DNA from: Adlercreutzia rubneri
GTDB lineage: Bacteria > Actinomycetota > Coriobacteriia > Coriobacteriales > Eggerthellaceae
Length of the DNA stretch: 21,666 nucleotides
Direction of reading: 5' to 3'
Assembly: GCF_009755265.1 (NCBI RefSeq)
Contig: NZ_WPOO01000030.1
Coordinates: 1 to 21,666, forward strand
Shown here one piece after another: positions 1 through 6,937 of the stretch (positions are counted from its first letter, which is position 1; each line of letters begins with the position of its first letter). Below the pieces are notes generated by a model. That model was not told where the DNA came from, ran no database searches, and saw only the letters and a list, made by a program, of their open reading frames with translations. A program made the translations under genes and the position numbers.

Positions 1-1
1 G

Positions 2-1357
2 CCCTCGCCCTCCCCCCTCGCCACGGGCGCCCAAGGCGCCACGGCCGCCGAGGCCATTGCGCGCGCCCTGGCCGAACCGGCCCGCACGGCCGAGGAGGCC
101 GTCGCCCGGCCGCTCATCCTCGTAGTGCACGCCTCGGTGGGCTCGGGCCACCGCTCGGCAGCCAACGCCATCGCCGAGGCGCTGGAGGAAGCCGGCGAGG
201 CCGCCCGCGCGGCCGGGGACGACAACTCGCTGGAAGCGCGCTCGGAAGTGCGCGTCCTCGACATCCTCGATTTCGGGCGCATCGTGTTCGACGGCGACAA
301 GACCGCCTCCATGTTCACCGGCTGGACGCGTCCCTTCTACGACCTCACCTGGCGCTACACCCTCACTGGGCGTCTTCTGTGGGGCGGCGGCACCATTTGG
401 GCGCGCCTCATGTACCCGAAGTTCACCGAGTACGTGCGCCGCCTGCGGCCGGCGGCCATCGTCGCCACCCACATCACCGCCGCCAACGTGGCCGTGAGCG
501 CTCGCATGATCACGGGCCAGAGCTTCCCCATCGTCTGCGTGCCCACCGACTACGAGGCCGAGGGGCTGTGGCCCCATCTGCACACCGACCTGTTCTGCGT
601 CGCCAACGAGTCCATGGCCGAGACGCTGCGCCCGCGGCGCGTGCCCGAGGACCGCATCCTCATCACCGGCATCCCCGCCAGCCCCGCCTTCTCGCGAACC
701 TACGACCGCGCTAAGGCCCGCGAGGCCTTCGGACTGCCGCAGGACAAACAGGTGGTGCTGGCGCTCGCCGGGGCGAAGCTCCCCCAACCCTATGTGCACT
801 TCCGTGCCGCCATCGGGGAGATGCTCCCCTTCATGCACGCGATGCCCTCGATGCAGCTGGTGATCGTCGCCGGGGCCGACGAGGACTACGAGCGCGAGCT
901 GCGGCGCCAGGTGGCCGAATACGGCCTGGCCAACGTCACGGTACTCGGCTACGTGAACGCCATGGCCGAGCTCATGGAGGCCGCCGACGTGGTCATCTGC
1001 AAGCCGGGAGGCCTCACGGTGACCGAGTGTTTGTGCGCCCATGCGCCCATGATCCTCTTGGGCCGCGCCTACGGCCAGGAGAAGGCCAACGTGCGCATGC
1101 TCACCGCCGCCGGAGCCGCTATGGCCGCCACCACGCCTCGCGAGCTCTTGGACACCCTGCGCCACATCAGCGACCACTCTGCGAGCGCCCATGCCATGCT
1201 GATGAACGCCTCCATCCTGCGGCGCCCCAACGCCGCCGAGGACATCGCCCGGGCCACCTTCGCCCTCATCCGGCGCGAACCGCCGCGAGACGCGAAGCTG
1301 CGGGCCAAGCACTTCCTGCACTTCTACTGGGGCAAGAAGCCGGCCCACGTCCGCTAG
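2..1357 (+). CDS. MGDG-synthase-type diacylglycerol glycosyltransferase (5' partial)
   Basis: This is a GT-B glycosyltransferase of the MGDG synthase/UgtP type, which transfers a sugar from a nucleotide donor to diacylglycerol at the inner face of the membrane to make glycolipids. The N-terminal acceptor-domain motif LILVVHASVGSGHRSAAN (codons from about 113) is the usual opening of the family. The C-terminal donor-binding motif is CKPGGLTVTE followed by GQEKAN (about 1000-1090). The frame is open to the left edge with no stop. The first GTG (125) lies inside the conserved opening strand and cannot be the start, so the real start is outside the window. About 40 Ala-rich residues precede the motif, so the protein has an N-terminal extension of unknown role. 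The helicase gene follows after 48 bp and may be co-transcribed. The fold is clear; the exact sugar and acceptor are not. Confidence 0.85.
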   Translation, partial: PSPSPLATGAQGATAAEAIARALAEPARTAEEAVARPLILVVHASVGSGHRSAANAIAEALEEAGEAARAAGDDNSLEARSEVRVLDILDFGRIVFDGDKTASMFTGWTRPFYDLTWRYTLTGRLLWGGGTIWARLMYPKFTEYVRRLRPAAIVATHITAANVAVSARMITGQSFPIVCVPTDYEAEGLWPHLHTDLFCVANESMAETLRPRRVPEDRILITGIPASPAFSRTYDRAKAREAFGLPQDKQVVLALAGAKLPQPYVHFRAAIGEMLPFMHAMPSMQLVIVAGADEDYERELRRQVAEYGLANVTVLGYVNAMAELMEAADVVICKPGGLTVTECLCAHAPMILLGRAYGQEKANVRMLTAAGAAMAATTPRELLDTLRHISDHSASAHAMLMNASILRRPNAAEDIARATFALIRREPPRDAKLRAKHFLHFYWGKKPAHVR

Positions 1358-1405
1358 GACGCCCCAACCGCTACCGCCACGATCCGAACCACGAAAGAGA
1401 GCTTC

Positions 1406-2923
1406 ATGACCACCTTTGCCGAACTCGGCCTTTCCGACGCCGTTCTTGCCGCCGTCGATCATCTCGGCTACACCGAGCCGACCCCCGTTCAAGCCCAGGC
1501 CATCCCGCTCGTCCTCCAGGGGCGCGACATTATCGCCGCCGCCAAGACCGGCACGGGAAAAACGGCCGCCTTCTCGCTGCCGAGCCTGGACGTCCTCGCC
1601 CGCGCCGAGCGCAAGAAGGCGCCGGCCATGCTCGTCATCACCCCCACCCGCGAGCTGGCCATGCAGATTCAGGAAGTCTGCCAAACCATCGCCCGCACCC
1701 GCGGCCTGCGCGTCGCCAATGTGGTGGGCGGCGTGAAGATCGAGCCGCAGATCGACCGCCTCGCGCGCGGCGTGGACGTGCTCATCGCCACGCCGGGGCG
1801 CCTCATCGACCTCATGAACCAGAAGGCCGTCGACCTCTCCCAGGTTCAAGTGCTCGTGCTGGACGAGGCCGATCGCATGCTCGACATGGGATTTCTCCCC
1901 TCGGTGCGCCGCATCGTGGAGGCGACGCCGAAAAGCCGCCAGACACTTCTGTTCTCGGCCACCATCGACAAGGGCGTGCTCGACCAGGTGGACGCCATGC
2001 TGGACGATCCGGCCATTGTGCAGATCGCCGCGAAGGGCGAGACGGCCGACACCGTGGAACAGTACATCGCGCACGTGCCCCACACCCTGAAGCCCGACCT
2101 TCTGGCGGCACTTTTGAAGGAGCGGGGGCACAAGCGCGTCATCGTCTTCGCCCGCACGCGCCATCGGGCCGATGCTGCCTGCCGCAAGCTGAAGCGAGCC
2201 GGCTACCACGCCGAGGCCATCCATTCCGACCGCTCCCAGAACCAGCGCAAGCGCGCCCTGGACAACTTCGCCTCCGGCGAGACCGACATCCTCGTGGCCA
2301 CCGACGTGCTGGCCCGCGGCATCGACGTCGACGAAGTGTCCTATGTGGTGAACTACGACGTGCCCACCCAGGCCGAGGACTACGTGCACCGCATCGGCCG
2401 CACGGGCCGCGCCGGAGCCGAGGGCTTCGCGATCACCTTCGTCAGCCCCGAGAACAAAGACGAGCTGGCGGCCATCGAGAAGCTCATCAAGCGCGACATC
2501 CCCGAGATCGAGATCGCGGGCTTCAACTTGGAAGAGGCCGCCGAGGCCGCAGCCGAGCGCGCCACGCGGGCCAATGCCCGACGCGACCCCGAGCTGGCAG
2601 CGGCCGCCCGCGAGCTCGCCAAGAAGGAGAAGCGCCGCGCCAAGGAGAAGGAGCGTGCCGAGCAGGCTGCCGCCGAGTCGCGCCAGCGCGGCACGCGCAA
2701 GAAGCAGGGCGGCAAGAGCGCCGGCGCCGCGCACAGCTCGAGGAAGAGCGGGACGGGATCTAAGGCGGCTCCGAAATCCAAAGCGCCCAAGGGCGGCAAC
2801 CGCGCGAAGACGGGTTCCGCGGCGGCAAGCGGCGCGCCGCGTACGTCGAGCGACTTCCGCCCCGGTCGCGCCCATCGCGCTGCCGTCGCCGCCAAGCGCA
2901 GCGGCGGCAAGCGCCGCGGCTAA
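1406..2923 (+). CDS. DEAD-box ATP-dependent RNA helicase (RhlE-like)
   Basis: This 505-residue cytoplasmic RNA helicase unwinds or remodels RNA duplexes using ATP, with likely roles in ribosome assembly or RNA decay. Visible motifs are the Q motif (F4, PTPVQ at 25-29), motif I AAKTGTGKT (45-53), Ia PTRELA (80-85), DEAD (153-156), SAT (184-186), VATDVLARGID, and HRIGRTGRAG in the second RecA domain. After the core, about 120 residues form a Lys/Arg/Ala/Gly-rich low-complexity tail that probably binds RNA non-specifically. Such tails are typical of RhlE/CshA-type proteins and vary between species. The ATG is preceded by AAAGAGAG (1394-1401). The gene sits 48 bp after the glycosyltransferase with no visible terminator between them. 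Assignment to the RhlE subgroup is by general resemblance. Confidence 0.93.
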   Translation: MTTFAELGLSDAVLAAVDHLGYTEPTPVQAQAIPLVLQGRDIIAAAKTGTGKTAAFSLPSLDVLARAERKKAPAMLVITPTRELAMQIQEVCQTIARTRGLRVANVVGGVKIEPQIDRLARGVDVLIATPGRLIDLMNQKAVDLSQVQVLVLDEADRMLDMGFLPSVRRIVEATPKSRQTLLFSATIDKGVLDQVDAMLDDPAIVQIAAKGETADTVEQYIAHVPHTLKPDLLAALLKERGHKRVIVFARTRHRADAACRKLKRAGYHAEAIHSDRSQNQRKRALDNFASGETDILVATDVLARGIDVDEVSYVVNYDVPTQAEDYVHRIGRTGRAGAEGFAITFVSPENKDELAAIEKLIKRDIPEIEIAGFNLEEAAEAAAERATRANARRDPELAAAARELAKKEKRRAKEKERAEQAAAESRQRGTRKKQGGKSAGAAHSSRKSGTGSKAAPKSKAPKGGNRAKTGSAAASGAPRTSSDFRPGRAHRAAVAAKRSGGKRRG

Positions 2924-2945
2924 GAGCATCTACGTCATAAGTTTT

Positions 2946-3024
2946 CCGTAGGGGGCGACCTTGGTCGCTCCCTGTCGCAAGGATCGCCATCGCCGAGAGG
3001 GCCGACCGAAGTCGGCCCCTACGG
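2946..3024. repeat. Inverted pair of REP-like palindromic units
   Basis: Two copies of a roughly 26-bp unit face each other. Unit 1 (2946-2972) begins CCGTAGGGG and folds as GGCGACC-TT-GGTCGCT. Unit 2 (2999-3024) is the inverse copy: GGGCCGAC-CGAA-GTCGGCCC followed by CCCCTACGG. The outer arms CCGTAGGGG (2946-2954) and CCCCTACGG (3016-3024) are perfectly complementary, so the whole block can form a cruciform carrying two hairpins, the organisation of a BIME (paired REP sequences). It lies just after the helicase stop and may also act as a transcript 3' end, although there is no U-tract. Confidence 0.7.
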
Positions 3025-3063
3025 AGTCGTGCACAAGCCGACCATTGCCGGAACATGGCGGTG

Positions 3064-3126
3064 GCAGCCGAACCACAGCGGCCCGTTGCGCCCGCGAGCG
3101 GGCAAGCCGTCCAACGTTCGGGCTGC
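3064..3126. other. Predicted stem-loop upstream of the NifX-like gene
   Basis: GCAGCCGAAC (3064-3073) pairs with GTTCGGGCTGC (3116-3126) with a single bulge. The loop holds a second hairpin, GCCCG-CGAG-CGGGC (3090-3103). A further short inverted repeat, CCTCCG/CGGAGG, lies at 3142-3147 and 3169-3174. The region could be a structured 5' leader of the gene at 3223 or another repeat element. It does not match a riboswitch consensus I know. Confidence 0.35.
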
Positions 3127-3222
3127 TCGCCGGGAAGATACCCTCCGTTTGCCGTACTCCACATTCAGCGGAGGATTGTTCGGGTATTGTAACCTCAGTA
3201 TTTCTGGGGAAGGGAATATTGC

Positions 3223-3630
3223 ATGAAGATCGCTGTCGCTTGCGACGGACTCGATATAGCCGCGGCTGCGGCCACCTGCTCGAGCTTTGCCTGTTACACC
3301 ACGCAAAGCGGCGTCGTCACAGGCTGCAGCAACGTGCCGAACATGGGGCTCACTCCGCGCGAGCGGGCCTCCATCCTGCAGCAAATGGGCGTCGATGCCC
3401 TCATAGCCCGTCAATTCACCCCCGAGGGCCTCGCGGCCTTGGACGAAGCGGGCATCGAGGCCGTCATCTCCAACGCCGCGTCCCCCCGCGAGGCGGCGGA
3501 TCTGTACCTTTACCGCACGCTCATGGGTGAGGAGGGCCTATCGGAAAAGAGCATCAAAGAGGAGCCTCTCGGCGAGCTGGACGACGCCTTCGCCCGCATC
3601 GAGCTTAAGCTCGTCGCCCAAAGCGCTTAG
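3223..3630 (+). CDS. NifX/NifB-fold (dinitrogenase Fe-Mo cofactor biosynthesis-like) protein
   Basis: This 135-residue protein opens MKIAVACDG and continues with a single NifX/NifB C-terminal-type domain. Family members bind or carry iron-sulfur/molybdenum clusters; most solitary homologues have unknown roles. Support comes from the N-terminal strand, the central GCSNVPNMGLTPRERASIL segment, the VDALIARQFTPEGL helix-strand and the GIEAVISNAA strand. Cysteines cluster at CSSFAC and GCSN. The HFG-like segment usual near residue 12 is not evident, so this is a divergent member. There are no nitrogenase genes nearby, so a role in nitrogen fixation is not implied. The ATG is preceded by GGGGAAGGGA (3206-3215). 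The gene stands alone, ahead of a bidirectional terminator shared with rplT. Confidence 0.72.
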   Translation: MKIAVACDGLDIAAAAATCSSFACYTTQSGVVTGCSNVPNMGLTPRERASILQQMGVDALIARQFTPEGLAALDEAGIEAVISNAASPREAADLYLYRTLMGEEGLSEKSIKEEPLGELDDAFARIELKLVAQSA

Positions 3631-3653
3631 CCCTCGCTCGCACTCCCTCAACG

Positions 3654-3681
3654 AAAAAGGACCCCGAAGGGTCCTTTCTTT
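3654..3681. terminator. Bidirectional Rho-independent terminator
   Basis: The stem AAAGGACCC (3656-3664), loop CGAA and arm GGGTCCTTT (3669-3677) form a perfect 9-bp hairpin with A-runs on the left and T-runs on the right. It can therefore terminate on both strands. It lies 25 bp after the NifX-like stop and 24 bp after the rplT stop on the other strand, between the convergent genes. Confidence 0.9.
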
Positions 3682-3705
3682 GTGCGCTCTTTCGAACGAA
3701 GCAAA

Positions 3706-4062
3706 TTAAGCCACAGCTTTTTTCGCAACTTCCACCAGGGCGGCGAAGGCCGTCGGGTCGTTCACGGCCATGTCGGCGAGCACCTTGCGGTCGAGCACGA
3801 CGCCGGCCTTCTTCAGGCCGTTCATGAACACCGAGTAGGACAGGCCGTTGATGCGGGCCGCGGCGTTGATGCGGGTGATCCACAGGCGACGGATCTCGCG
3901 CTTCTTGTTGCGACGGTCGCGGTACATGTACTGAAGCGAATGCTGCACCTGCTCCTTCGCGGCGCGGTAGGAACGAGACTTCGCACCGTAGTAGCCCTTC
4001 GCACGATTGAGGACGGTACGACGCTTCTTGCGGGCATGGACGGAACGCTTTACACGAGGCAT
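3706..4062 (-). CDS. rplT: 50S ribosomal protein L20
   Basis: This 118-residue protein of the large ribosomal subunit binds 23S rRNA early in assembly and, in Firmicutes, represses its own operon. The sequence is canonical: MPRVKRSVHARKKRR at the start, KGYYGAKSRSYRAAKEQV, then RLWITRINAAAR and LNGLKKAGV-type segments (here FMNGLKKAGVVLDRKVLAD). The length is typical. The start ATG follows a good SD, AAGGAGTGA, about 8 nt upstream. It is the last gene of infC-rpmI-rplT, 30 bp after rpmI, and ends at the bidirectional terminator at 3654-3681. Confidence 0.99.
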   Translation of the reverse strand: MPRVKRSVHARKKRRTVLNRAKGYYGAKSRSYRAAKEQVQHSLQYMYRDRRNKKREIRRLWITRINAAARINGLSYSVFMNGLKKAGVVLDRKVLADMAVNDPTAFAALVEVAKKAVA

Positions 4063-4092
4063 ATCTTAATCACTCCTTGAAGACGAATGGGA

Positions 4093-4290
4093 CTAGCGAA
4101 GGCCGAGCTGGCGCTCGACGACCTTGGTATCCGCCTTGGCGACCTCGGTCTCGTGGCGGAAGTTGCGCTTGCGCTTGGGGCTCTTCTTGGTGAGGATATG
4201 GCTCTTGAACGCCTTGGCGCGCATGAGTTTGCCGGTACCGGTCTTGCGGACGCGCTTGGCCATACCGCGATGGGTCTTCATCTTGGGCAT
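4093..4290 (-). CDS. rpmI: 50S ribosomal protein L35
   Basis: This 65-residue large-subunit ribosomal protein has the family opening MPKMKTHRGMAKR, the basic body KLMRAKAFKSHILTKKSPKRKRNFR and a normal length. Its ATG overlaps the infC TAA stop by one base (TAATG at 4288-4292), an arrangement that usually couples translation to the upstream gene. rplT follows after 30 bp. Confidence 0.98.
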   Translation of the reverse strand: MPKMKTHRGMAKRVRKTGTGKLMRAKAFKSHILTKKSPKRKRNFRHETEVAKADTKVVERQLGLR

Positions 4291-4853
4291 TAGTTGTCCT
4301 TTCCTTCGTCGTTCTTGGAATCCTTTTTCTTTTTCGCGGTCGCGGGCAGAGGCGCGATGAGCATGTGCATGTTGCGCCCCTCCATCTTCGGCTGGTTCTC
4401 GATGACGGCAACGTCCTTCAGGTCGTCGGCCAATCGTTCGAGAATGGAGAGGCCCTGCTCGGGGTGGGCCATCTCGCGGCCGCGGAACATGATGGTGATC
4501 TTCACCTTGTTGCCGGCCTCCAAAAAGCGCAGCACGTGCTTCTTCTTGGTGGTGTAGTCGCCCACGTCGATCTTCGGCCGGAACTTCATCTCCTTGACCT
4601 CGATCTTGTTCTGGTTCTTACGAGCCTGCTTGGCCTTGATGGCCTGGTCGTACTTGAACTTCCCGTAGTCCATGATGCGGCACACGGGCGGCGTGGCGTT
4701 CGGAGCGATCTCCACCAGATCGAGATTCATGTCGTCGGCGATCTGCTGGGCCTGGTGCGTGGGATACACGCCCATCTGGTTCCCGTCGAAATCGATGAGA
4801 CGGCACTCGCGCGTGGTGATCTCATCGTTGAGCCGGGGCTCTTGAGCAGCTAT
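4290..4853 (-). CDS. infC: Translation initiation factor IF-3, probable AUA start
   Basis: IF-3 binds the 30S subunit, checks the start codon and prevents premature subunit joining. The N-domain opens RLNDEITTRECRLIDFDGNQ. The linker and C-domain show KARKNQN-type basic residues, KEMKFRPKIDVGDY, KVKITIMFRGREMAHPE and a Lys-rich tail (187 residues). The longest frame starts at GTG 4862, but that GTG lies inside the strong Shine-Dalgarno stretch AAAGGGAGGTGA (4859-4870). The in-frame ATA at 4853-4851 sits 8 nt after GGAGG, the ideal distance. infC is known for rare AUU/AUA/AUC starts that let IF-3 limit its own synthesis, so I place the start at 4853; the GTG form would add three residues. The gene has its own promoter and attenuated leader and heads infC-rpmI-rplT. 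Confidence 0.96.
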   Translation of the reverse strand: MAAQEPRLNDEITTRECRLIDFDGNQMGVYPTHQAQQIADDMNLDLVEIAPNATPPVCRIMDYGKFKYDQAIKAKQARKNQNKIEVKEMKFRPKIDVGDYTTKKKHVLRFLEAGNKVKITIMFRGREMAHPEQGLSILERLADDLKDVAVIENQPKMEGRNMHMLIAPLPATAKKKKDSKNDEGKDN

Positions 4854-4885
4854 CGCGCTCACCTCCCTTTCGTGTTCTCACACAT

Positions 4886-4922
4886 AAAAACCCGCCGGGC
4901 CAACAAGGCGCACGGCGGGCTT
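4886..4922 (-). terminator. Leader terminator (attenuator) of the infC operon
   Basis: Read on the minus strand, AAGCCCGCC is followed by a loop, then GGCGGG and a T5 run (GGCGGGTTTTTATG). It lies only about 15 bp before the infC Shine-Dalgarno and downstream of the promoter at 5020-5048. A complete intrinsic terminator inside a leader implies attenuation. In Bacillus the same operon is attenuated by L20; the trigger here cannot be read from sequence alone. Confidence 0.78.
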
Positions 4923-5019
4923 ACACGCAAAGTTTCTATCTGCGGGTACCCATCAGCAACCTTGGAAGGCGCCGAACCAGGTGGAGAGCTTTCGCCCTCG
5001 CTTGATTGACAGCTTGCCC

Positions 5020-5048
5020 AGTATAGCGTTGCCGTCGCTCCCGCGCAA
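5020..5048 (-). promoter_or_regulatory. Sigma-70-type promoter for infC-rpmI-rplT
   Basis: On the minus strand, a -35 TTGCGC (5043-5048), a 17-bp spacer and a -10 TATACT (5020-5025) are present. The spacing is optimal and both boxes are close to consensus. It starts a leader of about 150 nt that contains the attenuator. It begins 9 bp after the stop of the upstream gene on the same strand. Confidence 0.8.
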
Positions 5049-5056
5049 GGGAAATT

Positions 5057-6343
5057 CTAGGAGTTTACATATATGAAGATGGTGCGGACGGTGTCGGCCA
5101 AGTTGTCCGAGGCGTTGGCCATGGAGTAGTCGTAGGAGAGCACCGCCGACCAGGCATGGGGCGCACCGTCGATGTCCACCTCGCCGTTGAAGGAGCAGTA
5201 CTCCTTGGTGCGGGTCGTGCCGTCGGTGTCGAAGGAGGTGTAGGACTCCGCGTCCTCGGGCAGCTCCACGGCGCCCTCGGGCACCGACACGCCGGCTTCT
5301 GCCAGGGTCTTCTCGATGATGTGCTCGGTGCGCACGGCATCGGCGAAGCTGAGGGAGCCGTAGCCGAGCGAGCTGGTGGACGTGGAATAGCCCGCCTGAA
5401 TGATCTTGCCGTCGGCGTCGAGTCCCAAATACACCGTGGGCGTACCCGTACGGCTGTCAGCCGGCTCAGCGGTGAGCGCGACGCGCACCTCGCTCTTGAT
5501 GGGGTTGCCCTCCTCGTTCACCGCCCGGGGCTCGGCGGCCGTGGCGCCGTGCTGCAGAATGTCGATGGCCTCCTGCTGGGTGTGGCCCAGCAAGCTCACC
5601 AAGTCGGGCACCGTCGTCACCTTGGCGGCATCGGCGGAGTCCGTCGCGTCCTCGGAGGCGATGGCGGCGACCTCCTGCTCCGAGGAGAGCGCCTGCTGCA
5701 CCGCGCTGGAAGAGGCCTCCTTGTACAGCTGAACGCCGAAGTAGACCATGGCGGCCAGAATGAGCACGAGCAGGATGATGACCACGATAAGAATGCGGCG
5801 CATACGGCGCGACTTGCGCATGTACTCGGGCAGCTCCGCCTTCTTTCGGGCCTTCTCGTTCATCTCACTCGCGTGCTTGGCATGGCGCCCGCGCGAGGCG
5901 CCGTCGCCCTTCTTCGCGCCATGGGCGGCCTTGCTCGCAGGCTTGGTTGGCGCCACGTCGGCCGTCACCACGCCGAGGGGCACAGCGTCGGGCACGGGCG
6001 AGGCATCGGCGCCGTCGGCGTCTGCGGCATCGGCGCCGTCGGCGTCCAGCGGACGACCGGCGTAGAAGTCCTCGAAGACCGCTTCATCGGGAAACGACTC
6101 GCCGGCGGCCAAGCCCTCGTCGTCGAGTACTTCCCCATCGCCCAAGTCCACCTCTTCGAAGACGCCCTCCTCGTCGACGACGATATCCTCCCCGACGACA
6201 GAGCCGTCGCCCTCGTCCACGGGGGGCATGGCCGTGGTGAAGCCATCCGCCGACACGGGGTGGAAGGCCTCGGTGAGGCCCATGGCATTGCCGTCGTCGG
6301 CGCTAATGCCGGCGTCGCGGTTGCGCTTGCTTCTTCTCACCAT
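5057..6343 (-). CDS. Acidic single-pass membrane protein, function unknown
   Basis: This 428-residue protein is not recognised. From N to C: a basic start (MVRRSKRNRD), an Asp/Glu/Ala-rich disordered region (about 40-130) with a short duplicated DADGADA-type repeat near 100-113, and a Lys/Arg-rich juxtamembrane stretch (about 140-183). One strong membrane span (about 184-203, ILIVVIILLVLILAAMVYFG) follows, then an outside domain of about 225 residues. The segment VPDLVSLLGHTQQEAIDIL (about 245-263) resembles the opening of a PASTA repeat, a fold that binds cell-wall fragments or beta-lactams, but only one weak copy is seen. There is no signal peptide, so the acidic N-terminus is predicted cytoplasmic and the C-domain extracellular. 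The ATG has AGAGGAA 10 nt upstream. It follows the gene at 6383-6742 by 39 bp, probably in one operon. Confidence 0.75.
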   Translation of the reverse strand: MVRRSKRNRDAGISADDGNAMGLTEAFHPVSADGFTTAMPPVDEGDGSVVGEDIVVDEEGVFEEVDLGDGEVLDDEGLAAGESFPDEAVFEDFYAGRPLDADGADAADADGADASPVPDAVPLGVVTADVAPTKPASKAAHGAKKGDGASRGRHAKHASEMNEKARKKAELPEYMRKSRRMRRILIVVIILLVLILAAMVYFGVQLYKEASSSAVQQALSSEQEVAAIASEDATDSADAAKVTTVPDLVSLLGHTQQEAIDILQHGATAAEPRAVNEEGNPIKSEVRVALTAEPADSRTGTPTVYLGLDADGKIIQAGYSTSTSSLGYGSLSFADAVRTEHIIEKTLAEAGVSVPEGAVELPEDAESYTSFDTDGTTRTKEYCSFNGEVDIDGAPHAWSAVLSYDYSMANASDNLADTVRTIFIYVNS

Positions 6344-6382
6344 GTGCTCGCTGTTCCTCTCGCTTCTCGAAGGCCCACGGGG

Positions 6383-6742
6383 CTAGTGGGCCAAAAGGTA
6401 CCAGGCCGCAAAGGCGACAATGCCCAGCACGGCCACGACGATGATGACCTTCTGGGTCGTGGACATCTTGGTCGCTTCCAAGTCATCGAGGGTCGTCTCA
6501 TGGTAGGAGACGGCATCGGCGGTCTCTCCCGCACCCTCCTTTTCCACGGCGGCCTCTTCCACAGCCTCCGCTACCGCGTCGTCGGCCTCTTCGGCGCCCG
6601 GCTCGTCGACCGGCTCCTCAAGGGGCGCTTCCTCGACCGGCTCCTCGGCGGCCGGCTCTTCTACGACGCCGGCCTGGATGACCACATCGTCGTCATCGTC
6701 GGCCGTGACCGTGATATGCGAGAACTCCTTGGAATTCGCCAT
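6383..6742 (-). CDS. Small acidic tail-anchored membrane protein, function unknown
   Basis: This 119-residue protein is not recognised. The first 90 residues are strongly acidic, with a D5 run at 15-19 and repeated EEP-type units (28-52), and are predicted disordered. A short linker, TKMSTTQK, leads to one C-terminal membrane span (about 98-116, ending WYLLAH). With no signal peptide and the span at the very end, the topology is tail-anchored with the acidic part in the cytoplasm. The frame is open further upstream to 6934, but ATG 6742 is preferred: AGAAAGGA lies 12 nt upstream, and a -10 TATAAT sits just before that. The in-frame ATG 6754 directly abuts the SD. It is the first gene of a likely pair with the 428-residue membrane protein. 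Confidence 0.78.
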   Translation of the reverse strand: MANSKEFSHITVTADDDDDVVIQAGVVEEPAAEEPVEEAPLEEPVDEPGAEEADDAVAEAVEEAAVEKEGAGETADAVSYHETTLDDLEATKMSTTQKVIIVVAVLGIVAFAAWYLLAH

Positions 6743-6776
6743 GGGAGCTTGCATCCTTTCTGTTTGGGGTTGCCCT

Positions 6777-6805
6777 ATTATAGCCGATGGGCCGCGCGGC
6801 GCGCA
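6777..6805 (-). promoter_or_regulatory. Putative promoter for the acidic membrane-protein pair
   Basis: A perfect -10 TATAAT occurs on the minus strand (6777-6782). The -35 region at 17-bp spacing (TGCGCG) is poor. Transcription from here would give a leader of about 28 nt before ATG 6742 that contains AGAAAGGA. Confidence 0.55.
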
Positions 6806-6937
6806 TCCGCTGCACCAGTTCTGCATCCGGGCACCACGCGAAGGCGCCGCGCGAGGGGCGCCGCGCAGGCACCCGGAGAACCGTTGCCAGTCGCCGACGC
6901 CCGCAGAGCCGTCGCGGCGGCCGCCCCTCAGCACCCT

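Noticed and set aside
1027..2763. 578-codon plus-strand frame overlapping the glycosyltransferase and helicase
   Set aside because: It is Arg/His/Pro-rich out-of-frame translation of two clear genes.
6743..6934. 64-codon upstream extension of the small acidic protein
   Set aside because: A TATAAT and an SD lie inside it, pointing to a start at 6742, and its composition is unlike the acidic body.
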